Positions 22,435-34,700 of a DNA stretch of 64,000 bases are shown here, one piece after another (position 1 is the stretch's first letter; each line of letters starts with the position of its first letter). The stretch is from Maylandia zebra (lineage: Eukaryota > Chordata > Actinopteri > Cichliformes > Cichlidae), in contig NC_135185.1 in NCBI RefSeq assembly GCF_041146795.1, positions 31,050,529 through 31,114,528 of the forward strand, given 5' to 3'. The notes beneath the pieces are model-generated. The model did not search any database and was not told where the DNA came from. It saw only the letters and a list, made by a program, of their open reading frames with translations. The position numbers and the translations under genes were made by a program.

Positions 22435-23930
22435 ATACAATAGAATAGAATAAGAATAGAATAGCCCTTCATTGTCATTGTACATATACAATGAAGTTGT
22501 GGGTGCTCCACACTAACTGTGTAGGAAAAAAATAAAAAATTGGAAAAAGTTGTAAAGTGCTTGGAAGTAGTGCAAAGAAAAGACTTGCTGCATGTAGCAG
22601 CAGCTTCTGGTCCAGGTTATTCTTCCTCAGGACACAGAGGAAGTCCCCTCCTTTACCAGGGCGTTGTTGTTGTGGGTTCAGGTGAGATTGGTGGAAATGT
22701 GGGTGCCAGAAACCTGGAGGTGGAGACACAATCCAGCTGTTCACCATTTATAATGAGTGAGGGTTGGCTCTGTCTACACCTCCTCAAGTTCAGGATGTTC
22801 AGCTTCAGGTTAATTTCTGAGCATCAGTAGGACAAGTTCTCTACCTCTGCTCTGTACGCTGTCTTAACAGTGATGTCAGCAGAATACTTCACAGAGACTT
22901 TGGTTAGGTGGGTTGGTCTGAAGTCATAGGTGTGCAGGCTGTACAGTAGGGGTCTGAGAGTGCAGCCCTGCAGGGGGGATGTGATGGAGGTCCAGTTTGG
23001 TGGTGAGGATTTCTGGAATTATGGTGTTAAATGCTGAACTGTAGTCCACAAACATCATCCTCATATAGCTCTTCCTGTTCTCCAGATGGCTCAGCTCTCT
23101 GTGAAGGGTGATGTTGAGGGCATCCACCGTGGACCGATTTGCCCTGTAAGCAAACTGGCGCGGGTCGAGGGAGGGGGGTGGACAGTAAGCTCTCTATAGC
23201 CCCTTTTCCATTAGTACCTACTCAGATCAACTCGGTAAGGTTCGCCACAGTTTTCACGGTTTCCATTAGGTCATCGTACCTGGTACCAGTTCCAAGCAAT
23301 CCAAACAGGTACTAAGATTTGACATCATCAGACTGCATTGGCTGCAGATTGGCTGGTCAGTAGTGTCACTTGATGAATCATGAGAGCGTCTCGTTCACAA
23401 AGATCAAAACCACCATTTTTGAAACCTGGAAATGACAGAAATGGCTACAAAACAACGCCCTGTCTGACAAAATGCGAGCAGCGGGCATATTCCTGCCTCG
23501 AAGTCGACCTTTGTTGTTCGTATCACATATTAATTACATCACGGGATGCTTGGACGTGTTGCTATGACGACAGCCACTCACAGTACTGTTTTGTGATGGA
23601 AAACCATTCTATCCAAGTTGAGTCGATCCAAGTAGGTACTAATGGAAAAGGGCTATATCCTCCTCCTGTAGGCCTACTTGGCCTGTTTGATGGCCCTCCT
23701 CAGGGTGGCCATGGCAGTGCTGAGAACTGTCCCTCAGCCTGATGACTCAGTTCTGATCAGCACCTGTACTTTATTTGTCATCCAAGGTTTTCGTTTAGGA
23801 AAAACCCAGATGGTTTTAGTCACTGTCACATTCTCTACACAGCACTTAATGTGGAAAAGAATGGACTCCAGGTCCTACTGTTCGAAGATGGACTAATCTG
23901 TCAAACATAAAGGTCCTGTAGCTACAGAAT
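22435..23930 (-). mobile_element. L2-like LINE remnant, - strand, interrupted by a MITE
   Basis: The - strand encodes pieces of an L2/Maui-type reverse transcriptase: [45 protein letters not shown] appears in order around 23160-23015, containing the fingers segment and catalytic motif A (with D in FVDYSSAF). The 3' end carries a fish LINE tail ('tagcccttcattgtcattgt') and stops in an ATAGA-type microsatellite at 22438-22462, as L2-clade elements do. The block at 23654-23930 matches the linker before the reverse transcriptase, so most of the N-terminal RT is deleted. The MITE at 23199-23653 interrupts the element. It is inactive. Confidence 0.75.
23199..23653. mobile_element. 455-bp MITE inside the LINE remnant
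   Basis: The ends are inverted copies of one another: the left reads GCCCCTTTTCCATTAGTACC and the right is the complement of GCCCTTTTCCATTAGTACC followed by a similar subterminal stretch, giving an imperfect TIR of about 40 bp. TATA flanks both ends (23195-23198 and 23654-23657), possibly a target duplication. No ORF is present, so it is non-autonomous. The superfamily is unclear. Confidence 0.75.
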
Positions 23931-24074
23931 CCAGAGTGAGTGTGTAATATTACATAATGATGCTAAACCTGAGAGAATAGATTAGAATATAATGGAAGAA
24001 TCAGAAAAAATATTTCTGTAATTATGATTTAAGGTGAATGAGGAAGGAGCAATGAGCCTTGTGCTGTCATCATT

Positions 24075-24264
24075 TTGGGGCAAGGGTCATCAACCGATAA
24101 GGAGGTCAAGATACTGAACCCCGAGTGTCCCCGAGTGTCAATGTTAGACAAGCGCCTTGTATAAATGTGTGTGTGTGATTAGGTGAGTGAGGCTTGTAGT
24201 AAAAAGGTGCTTTGAGTGCTCAGTTTGTGTTAAGAAGTGTTATGTAAGTACCAGTCCATTTACC
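24075..24264 (+). mobile_element. AFC-like SINE, 3' part
   Basis: 'tactgaaccccgagtgtccc', 'ggtgctttgagtgctcagt' and 'accagtccatttacca' are the body and tail of a tRNA-derived SINE abundant in cichlids and related percomorphs. The tRNA-like head is missing, so this is a 5'-truncated copy. Confidence 0.6.
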
Positions 24265-24929
24265 ATGATCTGGGGTTTTATGGTGTCTACATGAGAAAGT
24301 CTAACTCGTTGAAATAATATTTTAACCATCCCACTGAAAAAAAATAAAAATAAAAACATGTCACATCGTCCCGTGTCAAACAAGCTACCCAGAATTCATC
24401 TCTTTGCTGCTGCTGCTGTTGTGGAGCCCCCCCCTCCATCCCCGGCTTTCATGCCATCCCACTTCAAGCCTGCTTTTTGGCAATGCTTAATGCCAGACCA
24501 AAACAATTTAGCAACACGCTATTTGTGTTCATAGGGATTCATTTTCAGTTGTTTTTACATTCCCTTTTTTGTAGTGGGCTTTGATTGCCTGTCAGAGTCT
24601 CCCCACTCACTGAAAGAGCAAACGGTTTCCTGGAGCCGACCACTACACTGGAAATACATAGCTCTAATAAGACTTGGAACGCTCTGCGCTTGGAACGTGC
24701 AGGCTTGTTAACAGTGTGAGATGTTATATTTCAGTTCCTGTTATCCTAAATGACAATTTCACACAGCCTATGTGCGGTGCCAATTTCGATGGTAATTATT
24801 GGCTGAAAAATGTGCACTGCACAATCAACAGAAAGCTTATTTTAAATCAACATTTTGACATTTTTAGGAATGCTACTTGGTCTTAGACAAGCAGTATTTT
24901 TTCACTTTTTGGTTTTGCGCCCTTTCATC
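24265..24929. other. Intergenic, no gene recognised
   Basis: Includes a CTG-rich patch followed by a C run near 24406-24440. No coding exon is recognised. Confidence 0.4.
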
Positions 24930-25170
24930 AGCACCGTGGTGTGGTGTTTAGCACTGTTGCCTAAGATGCCTAAGGTGCTGGGTTCAAATCTAGCAGAGGG
25001 CCTTTCTGTGTGGAGTTTGCATGCTTCCTCCTGCGATCCAAAAACACGGGTTAGGTTAATTAGTGATACTAAAATTGCCCATGAGCTATTTCTGTGTGTT
25101 GGCCTGACTGATGATCTGTCCAGGGAGGCATCTTGCCCTACAACAGCTGGGATGGGCCCAAGCTCAGCCC
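24930..25170 (+). mobile_element. tRNA-derived teleost SINE, + strand
   Basis: The head 'gtggtgtggtgtttagcact', the tRNA-type B-box region 'gggttcaaatc', and 'ctgtgtggagtttgcatg' are of the same SINE family as the copy at 18.75 kb. The tail around 25140-25160 is 'acagctgggatgggc'. Point changes are numerous, so it is an old copy. Confidence 0.75.
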
Positions 25171-27377
25171 AGAATTGGACAATTGGATGAAAACTTCTGC
25201 AAATGACAATAAATGATGTAGCTGGCAAATCCATAGGAGTAACTACCTGAAGTTCATATCGGTGCATAGATGTGCGGCATGCCCGGTGCTTTATTCATCA
25301 CTCAATAGTTTTCCTAGAGCACACAAGCTACCAAGGTGTTGTGCACAGTTTCTGGACGATTGCAGCGGACAATTTTCATCTCCTGCCTATCTGTGTGTCA
25401 TACCTACATCTTTTCCTTTCTCCCTGAAGCTGCTCTCTTCCTCACTGTCAGTGTTGGTGGGCATTTATTCCTGCAAAAAACTGGAGCTGGAAATTAAGCA
25501 TAACACTTTAATCAGAGCCAAACAGATTTTGATAATTTCACTGACCGTCTAAAGCCTAGTTCTTAGGGACGCACAACAAGCGTCACCGATATTCAGCTGG
25601 ATGAGCGTCCAACATTTCCTAGAAGACAGATGTCCACAGGCTGTCACATGTGTGAGTGCTGATGTTTTAACTACGTGAGGTTTTCATCATGCTAGTGTGC
25701 AGGACAATGCATCTGCTGGAGGCTTGAGCGCAATTGTCTCTGCGGCCCATATTCAAAGCGTCATACGGGCAGCATGGGTGCAAGAGAGGTCCCGGAAGAC
25801 TGGCTTAGCTGCAGTGGAGGTCTGAATTATGAAGAGTAAAAGAGAGAGGATGATGGGCGCTTATTGAAATGCTGCGGCTAACACAAAGTTCCGGAGACAC
25901 CGTTTACTCAGCCTGCCAGCATTAGACAACTTGGCAAGCCGTTCATCTCCGTCTCCAGGGTGAGCAGCCATGTTTGATCTAACAGAGAGGAAAAACCAGA
26001 AGAAACACAGGAGCCAACTGCATCCAGGCTGTTTGTGTAAATGCTGATTTCCAGAGAGATATTAATCTGCCTAGATGGCAGTGTCATGGTTTGGCAGCAT
26101 TTTAGATTTTTAGCAAAAATGCGATAACATTCTGCATACCAGTGCATCATTACTAAATCACACATGAATAGGTATTTGGGGAAAGCTGTTAAGCTAACTG
26201 GCGTGCAAAGTAAAGTAAAGTAAACTGTTGTCAACAAATATGTGTTACACCATTAAACGTTTGGCGAGTGATCTCAGAGCATTATGTAAGACGGCGGCGC
26301 CTGTGCCAGACCCCAAAGCAGAGTGCAGAGGAGAGATTCAGGTGCATGCAGCTGAGCACGCAGCTCCCTACTCTGCCTGCCATACTTGGAAATAGTTGGT
26401 TGAACTTGCTGAAGTTGATTTCTCCGGGAACAATCCCGAGCCAAGCCTTTTAAAAGTGGCTGGCTGGTAGTAACTGTTTTTGAAATATTTGCAGTTTTTT
26501 ATGCTGATGGGACAACAAAACGTAAGCAGGTTAAAAGATTAAACTTCTGCATTGTCACAGCAGCTCCTGTTCATTACATAAATCGAGAGCAGAAGGAGTT
26601 AATACATATGCAGTGAGGTAACTCTGTTTGAACTTTACTGGCTGTGCGGGCCTGCAGTTCAACTTCAGATACAATAAGAGGTCCATGCAAGTGTGCCCAC
26701 TGTCTTACTTGGAATTGAAATTTTTATTTCAGTCAACAACAACAGATTCTAATTTTACACAAAAGTACTCAAACAGAAACCGAAAAAGGAATATGCCTTA
26801 TGGCTTATACTTATCCTATCCCTCACCCCCATAGAAATAATCAAATCCTTAACCAAGAAAATAAATAGCATTGATAAATAAGTTGTATAACAGTTTGAAA
26901 AGAAATCAATGATAAATCAATAAATTAAATCAACACAAAAAAAAGTTAACAAACCAAATTTCTATAACCTTGTATAATACTAATTTTTAAAATCTTCCTG
27001 AAGAATGACAAAGAAAAACACATCTTCAGTTCATCATTAAGTCCGTTTCATAATTTCACTCCCAAAACTGACACACATACTTAACATTGGTTCACACTTT
27101 AGGCATTTCAAACTTATAAGACCCCCTCAAATCATATTTTCCATCTCTTAGATGAAACATCCTTAAAATACAAATTGGAACATTCTTTTTCATCACACGA
27201 TATATCATTTCTAAAGTTTTAGAATATGTCCATGAATTTTAACATAGATGATCCTACAAAAAACTGGTTGGTGGACTCCCTATATCCAACTTTATTTATT
27301 ATTCTAAGTAGTATATTATTTATACTTGATAAATATAACTTCAGAAATATCTGATACTGACACTTAAATCTTAAAAT
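25171..27377. other. Intergenic, no gene recognised
   Basis: No supported gene. Bases 26700-27370 are very AT-rich and might include an old LINE 3' end, but I could not identify one. Confidence 0.4.
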
Positions 27378-28025
27378 GTACAGTACTGTGAAAAAGTATT
27401 TGTTCGCTTCTCGTGATTTTTTTTTCAAATGGCAAGGCAATATTAGAAAAAGTTATTGACCCCCTTATAATCATTAATTTACTGCGATTATCCATATTTT
27501 TAGAAATCTGACTTCAATTTCTTGAACACAGAATTGTTCGCTTAAACAGAACAAAGTTAAGTAGGCTAAAAGATCTCAAAAAGCAACAAATGATACCACG
27601 ATCTAAAAAAATATTTATGGACAGCTGAAAAAAAACTCATAGACATTAGTCCGGAAATGGTTGCAAAGCCATTTCTAGGGCTTTGGGATTCCAGCAAACC
27701 ACAATGAAGAAAACTTGGAACACCTTTCCAGTAGTGGCCAGTTTACTAAAATTACTCCAAGATCGCATCAAAGACTTATCCAGGAGGTCACAAAAGACCC
27801 CAGAAGGTCAGAGGGAAAATGAGCAAAAAATATCATCCATGGGAGAATTCCAAGGTGAAAACCAAAAACAGAACGCTAAGCTTCCTCTCGCATTTGCCAA
27901 AAAAAAAAACTTCTGGATGACTCTCAAAACTTTGGGGAAAATATTCAGTGGACTAATGAGGCAAAAGGTTTCAGTCCCTTTACATCTGGAATAAAACTAA
28001 CACAGCATTTAATAAAAAGATGGGA
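27378..28025 (+). mobile_element. Tc1-like transposon, 3'-truncated, + strand
   Basis: It opens with a terminal repeat of the form 'tacagtactgtgaaaaagta' and continues with 'tgcaaagccatttctagggc' and 'aggaggtcacaaaagacccc', as in a common fish Tc1-like family. The coding region is riddled with stops and small deletions. Similarity ends near 28025 and no right terminal repeat is found, so the 3' half is missing. Confidence 0.7.
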
Positions 28026-30095
28026 ATTGTATGGCAAGGAATCACAAAACACGGGAAACAAAGGTGGCCTAATGTTTGCCAGTCTTAGCGAGAGGACCCA
28101 GCCCGCATCTCCACCTGAGACTAACAGTACAAAAGTTAGAGAAACAAAGAAAAATAAGCTTCACCATGACATAAACAGGTTATCTCTGATTAATATTAAA
28201 ATGTGTTTGATGAGCTGAACTATGTCAGTGTGACAAATATGCAAAAAATAGGAAACACAAGAACTAATAGAGCGCAACTCCCTCCAAAAGGACAAGGGTC
28301 ATATGAAAACTTTGAGGTTTTATGATGTTTTTCTTACAAAATGCTAAAATTACCCTTTTTTATCACAATGTTTGTGTGTTACTGGGACATCCTAGGTCAT
28401 TCTTTTGCAAAATGAAACCAATGACAGCTCTCCCCATGCCAAGGTCAAATACTTAGCCAGGTGCTCGTGTTCCCCAAGGCCTAGTTTAATATTGTACATT
28501 TTGAAGTTTTACCGACCTGATTCTCACCAAAATTAAATCAGCTTGAGCTGTTACTAGGATACATCATTACACAAAATGTGAATACTTTTGATGCTAGACT
28601 GTTAATACTGACAGATGAACAAACAAACATAACTGGCTGCATACGCCTTCCCTTTGAGGAGACAATCAGGCAGGGGATGAATACTTTATCATCCTATGTC
28701 TTAATTGGGGATTGGAGAAGAGTTTGATAATAAATATTATTTACTTTAGTGGTAAACGATTGTTAACTAGCAAAGGAGTAGCAAAATATAAGAAAAAGTA
28801 GAAAGCTATGGAAATAAAGACCTATAAAATAAAAATCTACAGTAATACATTTTTAGACAGGAATCTGTTTAACCAACTATGAAATGTCTGATCTAAAACT
28901 GAATCAAAAGCACTTTCGTCTTGCTGGAAATGCAGTCAGACTTGAGATGAAATCTATAGAGTGCCATTTGATGACTCAGAGGAATGAGGGGTTTGTGGCA
29001 GGACTGACAGACGGTGACTCAGATTATTGTGCACGCACACAGGAGGGCACAGTTTTGCCAACCAGTTCCTTTTCTGTGACTAAGAGCGAGATGAGTATCC
29101 ACCAGCGTTCAGCTCAAACACCCGTCCACCACCATCCGCAGTCAAGCCCCGCTGCAGTAGGCAGAGAAAGGGAGGCAGGAGCCTGGGTGTCTGCTTCAAT
29201 TCTCCGAACTACAATCACATAATGGAGGAGAATCCATTAAACAAGTCTGGACTTTGGATGACTCCCCAGAAGCACAGGCCCCCTCATCATACTCTACCAC
29301 CACCCCCCACACATAACCCACATCAACTCTTCCTTTTACTCCTCCCACGCGCACTCCCACCCCCTGCTAGCTGCCAGGAACTAAGATGCATAGCCCTTTG
29401 CAGAGAAACGCCTCCAAGGTAGCACTTCTCTAACTGCCAGCAAAAATAAGACATTCTGCTCTCTCCCTCTTGTCTTCTCTTCATCCCACCTCCCCATCCC
29501 GTCTCCTCGCCTGGAGCTGCTGCCAACAGCTACACTCTGCTTTGGCCCCTTTTCCCCCAGTGGCTCTAAATGAAACTTGCTCAGAGCAATTTATGGAAGT
29601 ATGGACGTGCCAGATAGAAAGGTAAAGTCTGCTGCCTCAGATAGGTTTCTATGTACAAACTGGAGCAAACATCTTGTTGCGTTTATTGTTCTTCGGTTGG
29701 AAATTGAGGATTATATGGTCTGTAGAGCATCTGGACTTGTCCGTGTTTAAGAGCCAGCCCAGGATTGCACTTTCAAAAGAGAACCAGCCAATATCTGGGG
29801 CATAGTTCATTAAAAAAAGAGTAAAGCAAACAAAAATATTTGCATAAAAAGTACTTATTCTCTTGGCAGATGCTCTTGCTGCAACCCCGGGTGCAAACCG
29901 TAACCATAAAACTCAGAAACTCTACAGAAATCCTTACCCTAATCTTAACTCAAGTCTATTTTTAACACTATTCCAAATCCCCCAAACCCTAAGCCACCTC
30001 TTTTTAAAATAACAACAGGATTTTCTAATTCTTTTCAGTATTGGCTCTAGTCTTTTTAGGAATCATTACAAGGGTTTCAAAAGAACAAAAACAGC
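28026..30095. other. Intergenic, no gene recognised
   Basis: An open frame of 112 codons (28884-29222) and a pyrimidine-rich stretch at 29280-29540 are present, without recognisable similarity or splice context. Confidence 0.4.
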
Positions 30096-30167
30096 ACAAA
30101 AGGACCCCCTGATGATCCTCTAAACCTTGGCTCAGGCGATTAGAGGATCATCAGGGGGTCCTTTTGT
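30096..30167. repeat. Perfect 27-bp inverted repeat with 18-bp spacer
   Basis: Bases 30096-30122 are the exact complement of 30141-30167, separated by 18 bp. The right arm continues directly into the Penelope-like fragment, so the left arm looks like an inverted copy of the element's own 5' sequence, which is a known arrangement for Penelope-like elements. Confidence 0.85.
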
Positions 30168-30318
30168 CCCTCTGTGGGGGGTCACTCCCACTAGGTTTAT
30201 ATCTGGGACTCTCCACCATTTGACCTTAGAACTGACGAAGCTTCTCGGATGAAACGTCTTCAAGTAACTTAAAGAAGTCCAGACGCTTTTCTTTGCAAGC
30301 TCCTTTGACCACGGTAAT
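30141..30318 (+). mobile_element. Penelope-like (PLE) retroelement fragment with hammerhead-like core
   Basis: The text 'tatatctgggactctccacc', 'tgacgaagcttctcgg', 'gaaacgtcttcaagtaact' and 'agaagtccagacgcttttct' is a dispersed teleost repeat that I associate with the terminal repeat of a Penelope-like element. CTGACGA (30232-30238) and GAAAC (30251-30255) occupy the positions of a hammerhead ribozyme core, separated by a short would-be stem II. The stem is damaged in this copy. A second, smaller fragment lies at 45.2 kb. Confidence 0.5.
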
Positions 30319-31344
30319 GTCATTACTGTCCACGGGATTTGCTGTAAGGAAAAAGCTGGATGGCCTGCAATGCTAACGGTTCATCATTTTAGCTTTTAAA
30401 ACATTATATCATCTAGCCCTAACCTATAATTAGCACAACATCATGTCTTTAAATGTCTGCAAAACTTTTACATGAGGGCTTCTAATAAAAGATCTAAAAG
30501 CTCCTACGTATTTGACAGCTTCTATGAAGTCAGGACATAAAGCAAACTGGTGCTTGCTTACAGACGTACGAGTAAATGACATCTGTCTTTGTACTTGTGG
30601 TATAGGTCACTAATACTGGGGCAGATGAACCTAAATGTACTGAAGCACAAATGTTCACTGACTGTAATGGCCACATCTGCATTTTAGGTCCAGTGCAAAC
30701 GTGACGACACTTGAGTACAAATGGATGGCTGACTGCATCCTCCTGAGGGGACCAGCTGAGAAAACACTTGTCGCTACACACTCCACAGCACTTGAAAAAA
30801 AAGCAATCAATCAATCACAGACATGGATTATCAGGCGATTTCACAGGGAAAAGCATACTTAGCACAACTCAGTCCTATTTAATTCCATCATGTAAATGGA
30901 TAGCATGGGAAATGCTTTTTGGTGTACATAAAGTACAACAAGCATGAGCTTTTGAAAACTCAGGAGAACATGACAGAAGAAACTTGTGTGCTGGATCTTA
31001 TACCACTCCAAGTTATTATTTTATGCTCTGCTAACTTTGAACAACAGTGAATAAGTAAATATTAAATACACAAAGCTGCACCTATCAATGCAGTTACAAT
31101 AACTATGATGACATGTGCACAGTATGTTCAATATGAATTTAGTCATTTGGTGAGTAGAGACTTATCACCTGGCTCCACGGGCCCCCTTCAGCTGCGCACA
31201 GCATTTCTTTCCCACCCACAAATGTACTTTTTGGTTTAGTCTCACTGCTCTCATCAGCCCTGTTTCCAGGACGGGAAGTGTTGATGCAAAGCAAATGGGG
31301 ATTAGCTAGACCTGATAGCAGCGAGAATACTAACAAGGGCTAAA
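30319..31344. other. Intergenic, no gene recognised
   Basis: No exon, RNA gene or known repeat recognised. Confidence 0.4.
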
Positions 31345-31760
31345 ACATTTTTCTCCCATATTGGCTTCTCTTCACTGGTGCCCTGTGAAGACCCCATAGT
31401 ATTGCATCATCCCAATAGAGCACTTCACTCTCAGACTGCTGGTTTACTCGTGGTTTCTATATTCAAACATAGAATGGGAGGCAGAGCCTTCAGCTTTCAG
31501 GCCCCTCTTCTGTGGAACCAGCTCCCAGTTTGGATTCGGAAGAGACACCCTCACCCAGTTGGGGATCCACTCATCCCCAACTGGTCATAGCAGATGGCTG
31601 CCCCTCCCTGAGCCTGGTTCTGCTGGAGTTTTTTCTTCCCACTGTCACCAAGCAGTTGCTTACAAGGGTTCATCTGATTGTTGGAGTTCTCAATCTGTAT
31701 TATTGTAGATCTTTGCCTGGCAATAAAAAATGTCTCGAGGCGATTTTTATGGTGATTTGC
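31345..31760 (+). mobile_element. LINE 3'-end fragment, + strand
   Basis: The frame at 31399-31570 reads LHHPNRALHSQTAGLLVV and later GGRAFSFQAPLLWNQLPVWIR, the conserved C-terminal end of an abundant teleost non-LTR retrotransposon polyprotein. It is followed by its 3' UTR ('ctccctgagcctggttctgc', 'cttcccactgtcaccaa') and 'atgtctcgaggcga'. The element is strongly 5'-truncated. Confidence 0.7.
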
Positions 31761-34700
31761 CTTTATAAATGGTCACTGACATTAAAGCTGAGAGTGCTCT
31801 TGTGAAACACTCTATTATGTAGTCAAAGACATGCGTTAAGAACAGGATAAGTATAATAATAAGTATAATAAACTTCAGCATTTTTTCAGACATTGTTAAT
31901 ATGCCCTTAAAGCACTGCATAAATGCTTACACTATAGTCTAATGCAATGCAAATGCACTAAATCAGCAACAAACTGTAATCATGTAACTAAATAAAGGTC
32001 TTGATCAATGTTTGTTTTTTTAAATATAAATGCAGTCAAGCCTTTAGAAATAATAAGTGTGTAAATGGGAAAAACATTCACTGTTTTTCAAACCATACTC
32101 TGGGGAATTTGTGTTACTCTCTAACTACTAAACAGTAATCAGAGTATAATTTTGTATTTGCTCTCTACTCCCAGCACTCGAGAATACACTGAAAGCCTGA
32201 GGCAATGATAGCAAAAGAGAGCAGACATGACACCGATCTGTCAGGAACAGCATAAAAAGGTGGAGCTTGAGTGCAGGAGGGTTGCAAAGTGGCTTTCAGG
32301 AGTAGCAGAAACTCCAATAGTGCACTCTCCACAGAAGCTTACCACCCAAGCTATCAGCTGACTTGGGATGGCACTGAGATCAGATGTAATTGGCTGATGA
32401 CCAGGATCAACTGTCTTTACTAACACTCTGCTGGATTACAAACAGCCTGCTTGCTTCAGGACACTTGGATCTGTAGAGCACATCTGTCAAAGCTGGATGT
32501 ATTTGGTGGAGATAATGCAGTCTTTTATGACTGTGCATTTTTCCAGAGAAAAGGCTAGAACGAAGAGAGGATACGTGTTGGGAGTGCCAGCACTGTTCTG
32601 AGCACAGTGCATTTCGGGGAATTGTGCTCATTCGTGCTGTGATTGGAAATAAAGCAGACATTTGTTTAGCACAAGGAGTGTTAATTTGTCAGAGCACTAA
32701 TTAGATGTAAGCAGACCACGTTGGTCCGTACGCCAACTATAACATGGAGAAAATGGCACTCTCACACAGAAGAAATGGCCAAGCTGGACTGATGAAATTC
32801 CACAAAGGCCAAGGACATTCATCACTGTATGTAGAAACAGCTAAACACAACAGCAGCTCGATGCCAGTGCAAGAATATGTGCAGCCAAAAATGTTGATTG
32901 AGTGGGCAGGAGTCACTGGAATAGGACACGGGAGTAACTCACAGGAACGGGTGAAGCGAGAAAAGATAAATGGTGAGGCATATTTCAGTTTGGCATCTCC
33001 TCACCTTGGTAAAATTAAAATGACAAACCAGCAGAAAAATGTGCATGGTTTTCAAGAATCTGGCACTGAAGTCGACAAGATTTTCTTTTTCTGGCATTTT
33101 CTTTGCATTTGGCCTGAGATTCAGGATCTCTTGGATGGCGCTCTTAGCTATCACATGCCATCTGATGTGGTCAAATAGCTCAAAATGAAAATATTGTGTG
33201 CAATTATCCAACATTAGCATTTAAAATAGGAATTTTGGGCCAAAACAAAACAGAACCACTGCTTTATCCTAAATGTCACTGATGTGGGAAAGGAGGGAGC
33301 TGCCGCTCTTTCCCAGTTTTCTGGATGAGCTTGTGACATCCCCCTCAGATAAGTGTTGGGAGTATACAGATAAAGCTTTCCATGTGGCATGTTCTTTTTT
33401 TGGCTCATTCCTTTTCCAAGCTGCCAGAGACCTCTGTTTAATGGAGTGGTACAAGGAGTAGAAGGGGGAGTAAACGCTGGAACTTTAGAGGGGAACGCTG
33501 AACATGCATGAAGGAAAATAGTCCTTCCAAATGACTGTGATGGCTGAGGGACAGAATGTGTACTAATCTGGGCGAGCGGCCAAGCCAAACAACCCAAGGG
33601 GGCAAAGGGGAAACCATAGTAGCAGAGGGGAAAGAGGGTCAAATGAAGTATATAGAAGGTAGATGAGACAAGGCGAGACGTGCCATGCAGCACAGAAATG
33701 AAAATCTGAAAAGCCAAGAGGGAACATTTGAGTTGTAGGAGTGTTTCCTTTGAGCAGGGGATCAGAGTCTGGTTGCACAGGGATATTAAGCATCCTGTTT
33801 AATGGTGCTTACCATCTTCTTGAAAAAAGAAAACATGCTCCCGCATTCACCCTTGTGTGAAAACATACTGTATACACGGCGTCCGGCAGTGCATGCGTTA
33901 CATCTGTTGCTGCCTTTCTCCTCTTTCTCGCTTATAGACACACACTCAGCCTCCTGGGTGCCATTTTCTGTGCAGCGGTATTTGCTGCCAAGTCGCACAG
34001 CTTGAGCAGCAAGGAGGTCCAGAAACCCACAGGGAGATGGTACGTGACAGAGAGCAGGCTATGTACGAATGTGTATCAGACTGGAGCAGCCAAAGTAGAT
34101 TTTATGCGTAGTGTGTGTGCGTGTGAACACTCTTGAAAAGGTCTGCAAGCTTGCATAAAGGTATACAAATATATGATGAGTGGCAGTGCGGATTGAGAAT
34201 TAATTATGCGAATGAGTTTGTTCCTGTGGAACAGGGGAAGGATGGGAAAGACGATGCAGTGAGACGCAGAGGGCAGAGCATCTGATATCCATATGTTCAT
34301 TTGGCTAAAACCATTTTAATCAAGCTTGTGGCTTCGTGGAGCCTAAGTAGCGGCCTGTAAAATAAAGAATAAAGCAAGAGGCGCACAGCGGCCCTGCGTG
34401 TGCTGTGTGCTTGTGTGACCCATTGTGCGCACACGTGTGTGCAGACTGTGCCTGGTTCCACCACAGAGTCATGGGGATAAAGAAAGGAGCGGGGCATATG
34501 AGATTCATGTTGCATCGATTGCTCTCTCTCCAAACTCTGAAAGTGATTTTCTCACTGTATCTTTCAGGAAATGATTCATTAGGCTGTGGCCCAGTTGGAA
34601 TCACTCTGACATGGAATAAGAAACAGCTCCTCACCCCAGGCTGGTGCATTTGGAGTGCGCACTGAGACAAAAGGGGGAAGATGGGAAGCAGCCCATGAAA

